Shown here: piece by piece, positions 28,888 through 39,127 of the stretch
Layout: every line of letters starts with the position of its first letter
Position numbering within the stretch: the first letter of the stretch is position 1
From: Vulcanimicrobiia bacterium
GTDB taxonomy: Bacteria; Vulcanimicrobiota; Vulcanimicrobiia; Eremiobacterales; Eremiobacteraceae
Length of the DNA stretch: 48,362 nucleotides
Direction: 5' to 3'
Assembly: GCA_025450855.1 (NCBI GenBank)
Contig: JANWLL010000033.1
Location: 1-48,362 of the forward strand
Made by a program: the position numbers and the translations under genes
The notes under the pieces: generated by a model
The model's input: only the letters and a program-made list of their open reading frames with translations
The model's database searches: none
Told to the model about the DNA's origin: nothing

Positions 28888-30296
28888 CGGACGCAGATCT
28901 CGCTTTCTCCTCGGTCGAGCAGCTCGGCGCGATGCTCCGAACGAAGACCGTATCGTCAGTCGAATTGACGAAGATCTACCTCAAGCGTCTGCACACTATC
29001 GGCAAATCGCACAACGCGGTCGTCACGATCTTCGATGACCTCGCGCTCGTCGACGCCGCGAAAGCCGACGATCTCTTAGCGCGCGTCGGCGATGGTGCAG
29101 GGCCGCTCGTCGGCATCCCGTTCGGCGTCAAAGATCTTCTCGCCGCGACCGGCGGACCGACGACCTGGGGTGCCGCGCCTTACAAAAATCAGACGTTCGA
29201 CTACGACGCGACCGTCGTGAAGCGACTGCGCGCGGCGGGTGCCGTGCTCGTCGCGAAGCTCGCGATGATCGAGCTCGCGGGCGGCATGGGCTACGATCAA
29301 GCGGATGCGTCGTTCACCGGGCCATGCCGCAACCCGTGGAACAAAGACTACTGGACCGGCGGGTCGTCGAGCGGTCCCGGCGCGGCGACCGCGTCGGGCT
29401 GCGTCGCGTTCGCGATCGGTTCGGAGACCGACGGCTCGATCACGAATCCGTCGAGCTACTGCGGCCTATCTGGCATCCGGCCGACGTATGGCCGAGTGAG
29501 CCGCCACGGCGCCATGGCGCTCTGCTGGACGCTCGACAAGCTCGGCCCGATGTGCCGCACCGCGAACGACGCGCACGTCGTCCTCTCGATGATCGCCGGC
29601 TACGATCCCGACGATCCGACCGCGTCGAGCCTCAGCTACGACGGCTCCCCGCTCTTCGCGTCAACGCCGCCCCAAAGAGTCGGCATCATCCGTCATGCGA
29701 CCGACAAAGTCCAACCGGAGGTGAGGAAGAACTTCGAGGCGGCGCTCGACACGCTTCGCATGTCCGGCGTCATCGGCGAGCCGGTCGAGATCGATCTTCC
29801 GAAATACCCTTACGACGATTGCATCGGGGCGATCATCGCCGGCGAGGGCGGCGCGGCGTTCCGCGACATCATCCAAGATGGCAGAGTCCAGACGCTTTCC
29901 GACCCGGGCGGCCGGCGCGGTGGGTACTCGAACTTCCTCGTTCCTGCGGTCGACTATGTCGACGCGATGCGCTTGCGCGCGCCGATGAAGGCGGCCTTCG
30001 CCAAGCTCTTCGAACGGATCGACGTCATCGCTGCGCCGACCTTCGCGACGGTCGCGCTGCCGATCGACATCACGTTCGACAAAGCGTATCCAGGGACGAA
30101 CGACACGCCGCTCATCAGCGCGTGCAACCTCATCGGCATCCCCGCCATCTCGGTGCCGTCGGGGTTCGGCATCCACGGATTGCCGACGGGGATCATGTTC
30201 GTCGCGCCGGCGTTCGAAGAGCGGCGGCTTGCGACGCTCGGTGCGGCGTATCAAGGTCGGACGCACTGGCACGGTCGGCGGCCTACCCTGACCTGA
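28884..30296 (+). CDS. Amidase (amidase signature family)
   Basis: GIPFGVKDLLAA, GGSSSGPGAATASG, FAIGSETDGSITNPSSYCG, SerSerLys-type triad context. Confidence 0.93.
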   Translation: MTDADLAFSSVEQLGAMLRTKTVSSVELTKIYLKRLHTIGKSHNAVVTIFDDLALVDAAKADDLLARVGDGAGPLVGIPFGVKDLLAATGGPTTWGAAPYKNQTFDYDATVVKRLRAAGAVLVAKLAMIELAGGMGYDQADASFTGPCRNPWNKDYWTGGSSSGPGAATASGCVAFAIGSETDGSITNPSSYCGLSGIRPTYGRVSRHGAMALCWTLDKLGPMCRTANDAHVVLSMIAGYDPDDPTASSLSYDGSPLFASTPPQRVGIIRHATDKVQPEVRKNFEAALDTLRMSGVIGEPVEIDLPKYPYDDCIGAIIAGEGGAAFRDIIQDGRVQTLSDPGGRRGGYSNFLVPAVDYVDAMRLRAPMKAAFAKLFERIDVIAAPTFATVALPIDITFDKAYPGTNDTPLISACNLIGIPAISVPSGFGIHGLPTGIMFVAPAFEERRLATLGAAYQGRTHWHGRRPTLT

Positions 30297-30357
30297 CCGC
30301 ATGACGCGAAGGCGTCATCTCTATGAGAATTCTATGTAAGCGAAAGGAGATGGAAGT

Positions 30358-30382
30358 GGAGGGCGGCAGCGGTGCCGCCCTC
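30358..30382. terminator. GC-rich hairpin after the amidase gene
   Basis: GGAGGGCGGCAGCGGTGCCGCCCTC. Confidence 0.5.
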
Positions 30383-30436
30383 GAACATCGCAATTCCTAG
30401 GGCGGCCTACGACCTGACAAAGAAAGAACACCATCA

Positions 30437-32368
30437 ATGCGCCGCTGCATCAGCGCTGTCCTCATCATCTGTCTGCTGTCCGCTTCGCTTCCGGCACCGG
30501 CGTCGGCCATGAGCACGCAGGCGGAGATCCAATGGGGCAAGCAGCTCAACGACCAAGTCGATAGCCAGAGCGTCCTCGTCACCGACCCGTTCCTGACGAG
30601 CTGGGTTAACGGCATGGGTGTGAAACTTGCGGCGCATCGCGCGCGCACCGAGATCGCGTACCATTTCGAGATCATCGATTCGAACGAGATCAACTCGTTC
30701 GCGCTGCCGGGCGGCTTCATCCACCTTGACATGGGGTTGCTCAACTTCGCTTCGTCGGACGACCAGGTGGCCGGCGTCATGGGCCACGAGATGGGCCATG
30801 TCGAACGCGGCCACGTCACGTCGCTCCAGAACAAGGGCAACCTGCTGAGCATCCTCATCGGCGTGCTCTCGATCCTGAGCCCGATCGGCTATCTGCTCGG
30901 CGGCACCGCCGGCAATCTGGCCTATCTGAAGTTCTCGCGGCTCGACGAACTCCAGGCCGATCAGTACGGTCTGTTGCTCATGTCCGAAGCCGGGTATGAC
31001 CCGCGCTCGGACGTCGACACGTTCGTCCAGCTCGCGAAGGTCGAAGGCGACAGCGGCGACACCGACAAGTACTTCATCGATCACCCGGCTCCGCAGGACC
31101 GTGTCGCGCACTTGCTCGGCTATCCCGAGCTTTCGCAAGCGACCGCATCGACGATAACAGCGGCCGCGCTCCACGATACCGTGGAAGGGCGCTACACGTA
31201 TGCCGCAGCGCGGTTCGACGAAGCGCTCGCGAAGGATCCGAACGACTCGCTCGCGCGCACGGAGCAGTCGTCGCTGCGCGTCGCGACATCCGAGCTTCCG
31301 CCGAACGACGGAGGCGCGCCGCGCGGCGTGTCCGCAGCGGCGTTTGAGACGGATGCGTCGGCGCCGGCATCGGCCGCTTCGCAGCTCGTGTCGGCCGACA
31401 ACGTCGCCAAGGACGACCAGACGGCAGCTGAAAGTCGTGCCAAGTCGGGCGGACAGGACATCGAGACCTTCGTCAACAGGCTCGAGACGCTTTCGAATGC
31501 AGCGCCGAACCTTGGGGAGCCGAAGAAGAAGGGCAACAATCTCTCGATCGCCGTCGACGGTCTCAACAAGCTGACGCGCGACATCAACGGCACGATCGAT
31601 CTCACCTCCGACGTCATGGGGACGGGGCCCGGCCTCATCGCCGACGACCGCGACTCGATGAAGGCGATGATGGATCCGTTCCGCGACGGTCCGCTGACGC
31701 CGAAATATCAAGCGCTCTTGCCGTGGTACCCGTCGATGACGAACGGCCTGCGCCAATCCGCCGACGACATCGTCGACGCCATCAATCGCGCGGATGCGGC
31801 GATCCCGGGCCAAGAAGACCTCAACTCGCAAGGACAGCTCCAGGCGATCACACTCGCGAGCAACTTTTTCGCGGCGCTTAACCGGCTCGACACGACGGGC
31901 GGCGACATCTCGGCGAAGGATATGACGGGCGTCCAGGCGGCGATGAACGCGGCGCTCGCCGAGTGGGATCATCGCGCACTGCTCGCCGCGCAGGCGTCCA
32001 ACGAGATGTACGCCGCCCAGAGCCGTAGCCTGTCGACGCAGGTGACGCTCAACGATCTCGAGTCCTCACCCGATCGCTACGCCGCGTACCAACGCGCGCT
32101 CGCGTTCAGATTCCCGGGCGTGCAGATCCCCGACTATCAAGGCGCGCTCGCTTCGGGCGTGACGCCGGGTGAACTCGGAGCGGCCGCGTGGTATGCGTAC
32201 GAGACGAAGCAGCCGGTCTCGAAGATCCTCGCGGTCGAGCGGAACACCGGTGCAACCGTCGTCGACATGGCGCGACACGACGGTCTGTTCGCCGAATCGC
32301 TCGAGGTCGCGGAAGGTCTGCTGCTCGAGGACTATATCGAAAAGCCGTCGGACCTCAAGTCATCATAA
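30437..32368 (+). CDS. M48-family metalloprotease, secreted
   Basis: Signal peptide; VMGHEMGHVERGH (HExxH); SRLDELQADQYGLLLMSEAGYDP. Confidence 0.9.
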   Translation: MRRCISAVLIICLLSASLPAPASAMSTQAEIQWGKQLNDQVDSQSVLVTDPFLTSWVNGMGVKLAAHRARTEIAYHFEIIDSNEINSFALPGGFIHLDMGLLNFASSDDQVAGVMGHEMGHVERGHVTSLQNKGNLLSILIGVLSILSPIGYLLGGTAGNLAYLKFSRLDELQADQYGLLLMSEAGYDPRSDVDTFVQLAKVEGDSGDTDKYFIDHPAPQDRVAHLLGYPELSQATASTITAAALHDTVEGRYTYAAARFDEALAKDPNDSLARTEQSSLRVATSELPPNDGGAPRGVSAAAFETDASAPASAASQLVSADNVAKDDQTAAESRAKSGGQDIETFVNRLETLSNAAPNLGEPKKKGNNLSIAVDGLNKLTRDINGTIDLTSDVMGTGPGLIADDRDSMKAMMDPFRDGPLTPKYQALLPWYPSMTNGLRQSADDIVDAINRADAAIPGQEDLNSQGQLQAITLASNFFAALNRLDTTGGDISAKDMTGVQAAMNAALAEWDHRALLAAQASNEMYAAQSRSLSTQVTLNDLESSPDRYAAYQRALAFRFPGVQIPDYQGALASGVTPGELGAAAWYAYETKQPVSKILAVERNTGATVVDMARHDGLFAESLEVAEGLLLEDYIEKPSDLKSS

Positions 32369-32374
32369 GCGTTC

Positions 32375-33115
32375 ATGAGAACGACGTTGCTCGGCTGCCT
32401 TGTCTTCGCCGCATCGACGGTGCTCTTCGGCGTCATCGCGCTCACGTGGCACGACGCCGACACGTGGCAAACCCCGTTTAGGATACTGAGCTTGCCTTTC
32501 GGTGCGGTGATCGGCGACTGTCTCATGGTGGCGCTTATCGCCGGCGGGATCGGCGTACTTTTCCCGCGCACCGATCGCACAGCGTCCGTCGTTCTGGTCG
32601 TCGTCTATTCGCTATTGGCGCTCGCCGGCGTTCCCGCCATCCTCGCCGCACCCGCCACGTACGTGTCGTACGTCGGCTTCTTCGAACAGCTCGCGATGGT
32701 GTGCGGCGCGGTCGCCCTGTATGCGGCGACCGAGGCGGATGCGGCGCAGTCAGCGGTGCTCGGCCGAGTCGCGCGTCTCGGACTCGGACTCTGCGCCGTC
32801 TCTTTCACGCTCGCGCAGATATTCTATCTCCACTTCACGGCTACGTTGGTCCCGACGTGGATCCCGCCGGATCAGACGTTCTGGGCCGTGCTCACGACGG
32901 TTGCTTTCGCGCTCGCCGCGGTAGCGATAGTCGTCAATCGTCAGGCCCGGCTCGCGACGCGGCTTATGACGCTCATGCTCGCGCTCTTCGGACTATTGAT
33001 CTGGGTCCCGGCTGTGATCGCTCATCCAGAGGCGCACGGCGATTGGTCGGAATTCGCCCTCAACTTCCAGATCACAGGCGCCGCCTGGATAGTTGCATAC
33101 TTGAAGTCGTTCTGA
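32375..33115 (+). CDS. Hypothetical multi-TM membrane protein
   Basis: 246 aa with several hydrophobic helices. Confidence 0.65.
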   Translation: MRTTLLGCLVFAASTVLFGVIALTWHDADTWQTPFRILSLPFGAVIGDCLMVALIAGGIGVLFPRTDRTASVVLVVVYSLLALAGVPAILAAPATYVSYVGFFEQLAMVCGAVALYAATEADAAQSAVLGRVARLGLGLCAVSFTLAQIFYLHFTATLVPTWIPPDQTFWAVLTTVAFALAAVAIVVNRQARLATRLMTLMLALFGLLIWVPAVIAHPEAHGDWSEFALNFQITGAAWIVAYLKSF

Positions 33116-33125
33116 TCCGCGCTCT

Positions 33126-34328
33126 TTAGTCGGCGGCGGCGGTCGATTCGAGTACGGGGGCCGGAGTGTTTCCCGCCTCTTTACGCGCCGCGATGAGGCC
33201 CATCGCAAGCGAGATGAGCGAGAAGAGCGCTGATGGGGCCGACACGAACGCCGGGCCGTAGAGGCCGAGCAATCCTGTGGAGACCGGTGGCATGATCATG
33301 CCGGAGACGCTGTCGAGCGATGAGCCGGTGCCGAGGATGACGCCGCGCTGATTGTCCGGCGTGCGATCGGTGATGAGCGATGAGAGCGTCGGTCGAGCGA
33401 GCGCCATGCCTGCCGAGAACGGCAGCATCATGAGCGCCGCGGAGAGCAGATCGTGCACGAACGGTGCGGCGCAGAAGCCGACCACCGCCAGCGCGAGCCC
33501 GAGGTTCGAGCAACGACGGTTGCCGAGCGCTTCGCTCAACGGGCCGACGACGAAACCCTGGAAGACGACGTTCGTCACGGCGAAGCCGGCGAAGAGATAG
33601 TAGATCTGCGTCACCTCGAAGTGGAGCGTCGCCTTGAAGAACAGGCTGAACACGGCGAACATCGCGTAGAGCGCGAGCGAGTACATCCACTGCTGCCAAA
33701 GCAGCGGGGCGATCTTCCCATGCGTCAGCGACCCGAGGATGTCGGCGAACGTCGCGACCTTGGACCGTTCCTCCGCGGTGCGCGATTCCGGCAGCATGAA
33801 GATGGTCAGCACGAGCGTGATGATTTGGAGGGCCGCCGCGAACAGGAATGGCGCCGGGAAGCCGTACGTGTTGTAGAGCGGCGCGCCGATGAGCGGACCG
33901 AAGACCATGCCGGCCGCGAACGCGGCGCCGACGAGGCCGAAGGCGCGCGAACGCTGCGCCGGCTCGACCTTATCCGCGACGTAGGCCTGCGTCACGCTGA
34001 TGTTGCCGCCCGACGCGCCTTCGATGATGCGGGCGATGAAGACCGTCGGCAGCGTATGCGCGAACGCGAGCATGATCCAGCCGCCGGTCGCGCCGATCTG
34101 CGAGATTATGAGCACGGATTTGCGGCCGATGAGGTCGCTCACGCGTCCCCAGATGAAGCCGGCGATGAACTGGAACGCCGAGAACGACGTGAAGAGCAGA
34201 CCGATGACGAGATCGGATGCGCCGAAGTGCTGCGCGAAGAGCGGCACGATCGGTATGAGGATGCTGAAGCCGAAGATGTCGATGAACGTGATACCGAGGA
34301 TCGGCAGCAGCCGCAAGACGAGGTTCAC
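33126..34328 (-). CDS. MFS transporter (TCR/Tet-like)
   Basis: FGFSILIPIVPLFAQHFGAS, GRVSDLIGRKSVLIISQIGATGG. Confidence 0.9.
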   Translation of the reverse strand: MNLVLRLLPILGITFIDIFGFSILIPIVPLFAQHFGASDLVIGLLFTSFSAFQFIAGFIWGRVSDLIGRKSVLIISQIGATGGWIMLAFAHTLPTVFIARIIEGASGGNISVTQAYVADKVEPAQRSRAFGLVGAAFAAGMVFGPLIGAPLYNTYGFPAPFLFAAALQIITLVLTIFMLPESRTAEERSKVATFADILGSLTHGKIAPLLWQQWMYSLALYAMFAVFSLFFKATLHFEVTQIYYLFAGFAVTNVVFQGFVVGPLSEALGNRRCSNLGLALAVVGFCAAPFVHDLLSAALMMLPFSAGMALARPTLSSLITDRTPDNQRGVILGTGSSLDSVSGMIMPPVSTGLLGLYGPAFVSAPSALFSLISLAMGLIAARKEAGNTPAPVLESTAAAD

Positions 34329-34474
34329 GCGCGCCTCTTTCGCTTCGGCGGCGAGCGGCGACCTCTAGGAGGAGCGAGAGCGCGCCGGACACCTGCCCGA
34401 AGGAGCAGGAAAATCCATCGGTGCATCCCGCTCGCTAGAGGAGACGAGGAAGCGCCGTTCGCATTCGCGCCCGA

Positions 34475-35038
34475 ATGGCCGAAAACGATCACAGTCGTCC
34501 GGAGCGGCGCTCGCACAAACGCGATCATCTCGGCGGACCCGACGTCCAGTGGACGTTCGAGGCGCTTTATAACTCGCCGTCGGAATGGAACGTCACCGCC
34601 CGGTGGATGGACTATTCGCCCGATACGAGTCCGCCGTACGATATCCTCGACGCGATGCTCATCGCGGACGAAGTGCGATGGCGAGCGGCCGAGCTCATCG
34701 CCGTATTGCACTTGAAGTCGAGGACGCCGGACCAGGTGCGCCGCGCCCTAACGCTTGCGGACTGCATGCGCTGGATCTCAAAGGCGCTCGATCCGCCCCG
34801 CTACGGGAAACGTCCGAACGGTACTCCTGAGATCCCCACCGAGACGAAGACGCAGTGCCTGCGCGTCGCCGATATGAGCGACCGCATCAATACGGCGCTT
34901 CGGCGCGCCACGAACACGGCGTGCGAGCTCGACGATGCGGTCGCGCATGCGCACATCAGCGCCTTGAGCGAGATCGGCGAGATCGCCCGGACGCTCTATA
35001 TGCGCTGGTATCACGAAGCCGGCTACGGCCGGTCCTGA
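34475..35038 (+). CDS. Hypothetical protein
   Basis: 187 aa intact ORF with codon periodicity; no recognised domain. Confidence 0.5.
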   Translation: MAENDHSRPERRSHKRDHLGGPDVQWTFEALYNSPSEWNVTARWMDYSPDTSPPYDILDAMLIADEVRWRAAELIAVLHLKSRTPDQVRRALTLADCMRWISKALDPPRYGKRPNGTPEIPTETKTQCLRVADMSDRINTALRRATNTACELDDAVAHAHISALSEIGEIARTLYMRWYHEAGYGRS

Positions 35039-35163
35039 CCGCGCCCCGGCGCGGCTTCGATGCATTCATATAGCCTGTGACGGAGCGCACTGCGCGCCGA
35101 GCTGTAACGAACGGGTCTTCGCGCGTATCCTATCGACAACAACGCTCGACTGGAGAAACGAAG

Positions 35164-35394
35164 ATGACCCGCATCGCCTACGCAGCCGCCGCCTCGATCG
35201 CTTTCATCGCGACGTATAGCCTGAGCCCGCTCGTCGCGGTCGGCATCGCGGCCGTCGGCGCCGCCGTCATCACCGGCATGATCGCCGTCGCCCTCCGTCA
35301 AGCTGAAATGCGCGAGATCGAGCACGTCATGAACATCATCGATGCGTGCACGGTCGCGGATCGCCAAGTCGAACCGCTGCGCCTCGTCTCGTAA
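35164..35394 (+). CDS. Small membrane protein
   Basis: MTRIAYAAAASIAFIATYSLSPLVAVGIAAVGAAVITGMIAVALRQ...; GGAGAAACGAAG upstream. Confidence 0.55.
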   Translation: MTRIAYAAAASIAFIATYSLSPLVAVGIAAVGAAVITGMIAVALRQAEMREIEHVMNIIDACTVADRQVEPLRLVS

Positions 35395-35488
35395 GTCCTT
35401 CGGAGGAGCATCCGTGCTCCGGACAGGTCATCTCGGCGCGGACCGCTCACTTGGCGGTCCGCTCGATTTTCTCGGCCAAGCGCCGGGA

Positions 35489-36931
35489 ATGCTCGCCGCC
35501 TGCGCGAATCGCGCGGTAGTGACCGCAACGCGACCGCCCGCGCTCGCCGCCATCTCGCTCTTATCGATCCTCATCCTTTCGGTGACCGCCCTCGCACCTG
35601 AGATGTCCGCGCAGCAGCCGCGGACGATCAACGTCACATTGAGCGGACCGGCGCCGACCGTCCTCAGCGTCGACGCGGACACGTTGTTCCACACCGTCGC
35701 CTCCGACTTTTTCCTCCAAGACGACGGCGAGATGTACGTCCAGACGGGCGACATCCCGGCGATGTGGCTGCGCGACTCATCCGCGCAGACGTATCCCTAC
35801 GTCCGCTTCGCCAACGAGATCCCGGCCTTCAGACCGATCATCCGCGCCGTCATCGAGCGCAACGCGCGCAACGTCCTCACCGATCCGCACGCGAACGCGT
35901 TCACCGCTGGGTTCAAGGTATGGGAAGGGAAGTGGGAGCCTGACTCGCTCGGGTATCCTGTGACGCTCATCTACGCGTATTGGACGAGGACCCACGATCG
36001 GGCGATCTTCACGCCTCACGTGCGCTGGGAGCTCGAGCACACGCTCGCGACGTACGAGTGCGAGATCCATCACGAGTCGTGCTCGAGCTACCGCTCACGC
36101 TATCTGCCGAATCACGGCGCGGGCGCTGCCTACGCGGAGACCGGGATGGTCTGGGGCGCGTTCCGGCCGTCTGACGACCGCGTCAAATATCCGTTCAACA
36201 TCCCGCAGAACATGTTCGCATCGGTCGCCCTCGAGGAGATAGGGGAGCTCGCGATCGCAGGCTTCGGCGATCCGCACATGGCCACGACCGCGATGGGCCT
36301 TTCGAACACCATTCGCGCGGGGATCGAGCGCTACGGCGTCATCTACGACTTCAATCACGGCTGGATGTACGCGTACGAGGTCGACGGTCTCGGCGGCTTC
36401 GAGCTGATGGACGATGCGAATCTGCCGAATCTCGTCTCAGCCCCGCTTTGGGAGTATGTCTCGCCGTTCGATCCGATCTACGAGAACACGCGAGCTTTCG
36501 CGCTGTCGAGCAGCAACCCGTATTATTACTCCGGGCTCCACGCAACCGGCCTTGGCAGCCCGCACACGCCGACCGGTTGGGTCTGGCCGCTCGGCCTGAT
36601 CGGCCAGGCGCTGACGTCTCGAAGCCGGCCGGAGGTGACGACTCTTATCAAGATGATCGAGTCGACCCGCAGCTCTGACGGGTTGATCCACGAAAGCTTC
36701 GACCCCGACGACCCGTCGCGATTCACGCGTTCCGAGTTCGGTTGGGGCAACGCTTCGTACGCGGAGCTCCTCTTCAGAAGCGTCGGGGGCGTTCCGCCGC
36801 AGCCGTCGCACGTCGATCTCTTTCCCCACGTCCTTCCGCACTACGTATCGCCCGTCGTCGTCGACTCGTTCACCGATCAGCTGTCCGTGCAGGGAACGTT
36901 GATCGAAGCGCTCCGCCAAAGCGTCCTTTAA
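35489..36931 (+). CDS. Glycoside hydrolase family 125 (exo-alpha-1,6-mannosidase-like), secreted
   Basis: DGEMYVQTGDIPAMWLRDSSAQTYPYVRFA...FKVWEGKWEPDSLGYPVTLIYAYWTRT...PNLVSAPLWEYV...GLHATGLGSPHTPTGWVWPLGLIGQAL...HESFDPDDPSRFTRSEFGWGNASYAELL. Confidence 0.9.
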   Translation: MLAACANRAVVTATRPPALAAISLLSILILSVTALAPEMSAQQPRTINVTLSGPAPTVLSVDADTLFHTVASDFFLQDDGEMYVQTGDIPAMWLRDSSAQTYPYVRFANEIPAFRPIIRAVIERNARNVLTDPHANAFTAGFKVWEGKWEPDSLGYPVTLIYAYWTRTHDRAIFTPHVRWELEHTLATYECEIHHESCSSYRSRYLPNHGAGAAYAETGMVWGAFRPSDDRVKYPFNIPQNMFASVALEEIGELAIAGFGDPHMATTAMGLSNTIRAGIERYGVIYDFNHGWMYAYEVDGLGGFELMDDANLPNLVSAPLWEYVSPFDPIYENTRAFALSSSNPYYYSGLHATGLGSPHTPTGWVWPLGLIGQALTSRSRPEVTTLIKMIESTRSSDGLIHESFDPDDPSRFTRSEFGWGNASYAELLFRSVGGVPPQPSHVDLFPHVLPHYVSPVVVDSFTDQLSVQGTLIEALRQSVL

Positions 36932-36979
36932 CATTCGATCCGATGCCGAGCTTCGCTCGGCCTACTACAACGCTCCCGA

Positions 36980-37576
36980 TCACATCTGGGGCGGGGCGGT
37001 TTTGGGATTCCACTGATGTTCGGTTGCGCCGAGCGCATGATTGACCCAGCGCGCCCAGACGAAGAGCGCATCCGATAACCGGTTGACGTAGCGCATGACG
37101 ATAGGTTCGATAGGTTCGTCAGCCGCGAGCTGCACGAGTGAGCGCTCGGCACGGCGGCACACCGTCCGCGCGAGATGAAGGAATCCGCCGGCGTAGGATC
37201 CGCCCGGGTGGATGAAATTGTTCAGCGGTTCGAGGTCGCGCTGCATCCTGTCGATCGACGTCTCGAGCGCATCGACGTCGCTCTGGCCGATCCGCGGCAT
37301 CCCTTCGCGGCGGTCTTTCGGCAACGTCGCAAGGTCGCTGCCGAGATTGAACAACGCGTCCTGGGTCCAGGCGAGTAGCGAGTCGAGAAACGCAGTGCGC
37401 TCGTCGCCAGGCCCATCGGCAATGGCGCGTCGCGCGAGGCCGATGACGCTCGAGCACTCGTCGACGGCGCCGAAACAAGCGATTCGCGGATCGCTCTTCG
37501 CGACGCGCTGACCGCCGACGAGCCCGGTCGTGCCGTCGTCGCCGCTCCGGGTGTAGATCCGAGTGACGCGGGCCAT
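36980..37576 (-). CDS. PduO-type cob(I)alamin adenosyltransferase
   Basis: RIYTRSGDDGTTGLVGGQRVAKSDPRIACFGAVDECSS...FIHPGGS...HLARTVCRRAERSLV...YVNRLSDALFVWARW. Confidence 0.95.
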   Translation of the reverse strand: MARVTRIYTRSGDDGTTGLVGGQRVAKSDPRIACFGAVDECSSVIGLARRAIADGPGDERTAFLDSLLAWTQDALFNLGSDLATLPKDRREGMPRIGQSDVDALETSIDRMQRDLEPLNNFIHPGGSYAGGFLHLARTVCRRAERSLVQLAADEPIEPIVMRYVNRLSDALFVWARWVNHALGATEHQWNPKTAPPQM

Positions 37577-37636
37577 GCGCGGTCGTTCGCTGGAACGAAA
37601 AGGAGGTCCGCTTCGTACTCTTCAACAGGAAAAGCC

Positions 37637-39127
37637 ATGATTCTCGCGACGTTTATCGCCGCCGCGCTTTTGTCCGCAGCCGGCGCGGCGCCGACGCCCA
37701 CTCCCACACCATTCCCGGCGCCGACACGCTCGCCGTTCGGCAGGCCGGTCGCAACGCCGTCACCCGCACCGCTTCCATCGGTCGCCGCACTCACGACCGA
37801 TCAGATGCGCAAGATCGATCAGATCGCCATCCAGTCGCTGCAGCAGCAAGCGGTCGGCGGCATCTCGCTCGCGGTCGTCCGCGACGGCCGGGTCGTCTAT
37901 TCACGCGGCTACGGCTTGTCGTCGGTCGAGCTTCAACAGACGATGCGCGACGCGTCGCTGTTCCAAGTCGGCTCCGTCACAAAAGAGTTCACGGCGGTCG
38001 TCGTCCTTTCGCTCGTCGAGGACGGGCGCCTCACCCTGGACACGCCGCTCGCGAAATTCGTGCCTGATTTCCCGCGCGCCAAGGACATCACGATCCGCGA
38101 TCTCCTCTCGATGCGCTCGGGCATCCCCGACTACACGGATCAGCCGGGCTTCGACAAAGCCGCGTTCACCCCGACGACGCCCGACGCGATCCTCGCGACC
38201 GTGAAGCAGCTGCCGCTCGATTTTGATCCGGGCACGCAGTGGGAGTACAGTAATACGAACTACGTGCTTCTCGGCATGGTCATCGAGAAGGCCGGCGGGT
38301 CGTCGTACGTCGACGAGCTCTTCACCAAGATCGTCCGGCCGCTCAACATGCTCGTCACGACCTACGGCAACGCCGGTGCTTCATCGCCGGACATGGCGAC
38401 CGGCTACATCCTGCAAGGGGACCGCATGCGCCCGGACAAGCCGTGGGATCTCGACTGGGCATATTCCGCGGGCGGCATCGTCTCGAACGTCCTCGATCTC
38501 GCCATCTGGGATACCGCGCTGTTGAAGAGCAAAGTGGTAAGTGACGCCGATCTGCGCGAGATGTGGAGCCCGACGATCCTCCAAGACGGCACGAGCGTGC
38601 CATATGGGTTCGGCTGGACGATCGAATCGCTCTACGGCCACCGTGAGATCGATACGAACGGCGGCCTACCGGGATACAACGGCCGCAACGCGACGTTCCC
38701 GAACGACAGCTTCGACGTCGTCGTGCTCGGCAATTCGCAGTCGTTCGACGCTGGGCCGATCGTGCGTCAGATCTTCGCGATGTTCTTCCCGCCGACAACC
38801 GCGCAGATGGCGGCCGAGCAGGCCGGCGATTCGGCTGCGGCGACACGCTCGCGCTACATCTTCCGCCAGCTCCAAGCGGGAACGCTAAGCGGGAGTCAGC
38901 TGCTCCCACTGGCGGCGAAACGCCTGACGCCCTCGCTGCTCGCGCAGGCGAAGTCGCAGCTCGGCAGACTCGGCGCGCCCGTGAAATTCGAACAGACCGA
39001 CAAGTACTTGCTCGGAACGCAGACCGTCTACACGTACAGCGTGACGTTCAAGCAAGGAGCGATCGGCTTCGTCGTCGCACTCGACGCCGCCGGCAAGGTC
39101 GGTTCGCTCACGGTCGAGCCGATATGA
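37637..39127 (+). CDS. Serine hydrolase (class C beta-lactamase-like), secreted
   Basis: FQVGSVTKEFTA (SxxK), YSNTNYVLLG (YxN), GGLPGYNG. Confidence 0.9.
   Translation: MILATFIAAALLSAAGAAPTPTPTPFPAPTRSPFGRPVATPSPAPLPSVAALTTDQMRKIDQIAIQSLQQQAVGGISLAVVRDGRVVYSRGYGLSSVELQQTMRDASLFQVGSVTKEFTAVVVLSLVEDGRLTLDTPLAKFVPDFPRAKDITIRDLLSMRSGIPDYTDQPGFDKAAFTPTTPDAILATVKQLPLDFDPGTQWEYSNTNYVLLGMVIEKAGGSSYVDELFTKIVRPLNMLVTTYGNAGASSPDMATGYILQGDRMRPDKPWDLDWAYSAGGIVSNVLDLAIWDTALLKSKVVSDADLREMWSPTILQDGTSVPYGFGWTIESLYGHREIDTNGGLPGYNGRNATFPNDSFDVVVLGNSQSFDAGPIVRQIFAMFFPPTTAQMAAEQAGDSAAATRSRYIFRQLQAGTLSGSQLLPLAAKRLTPSLLAQAKSQLGRLGAPVKFEQTDKYLLGTQTVYTYSVTFKQGAIGFVVALDAAGKVGSLTVEPI

Noticed and set aside
30434-31972. 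512-aa minus-strand ORF
   Set aside because: Antisense shadow of the M48 protease; Arg-rich, no domain logic.
33453-34715. 420-aa plus-strand ORF
   Set aside because: Antisense to the MFS transporter; charged low-complexity translation typical of a shadow ORF.
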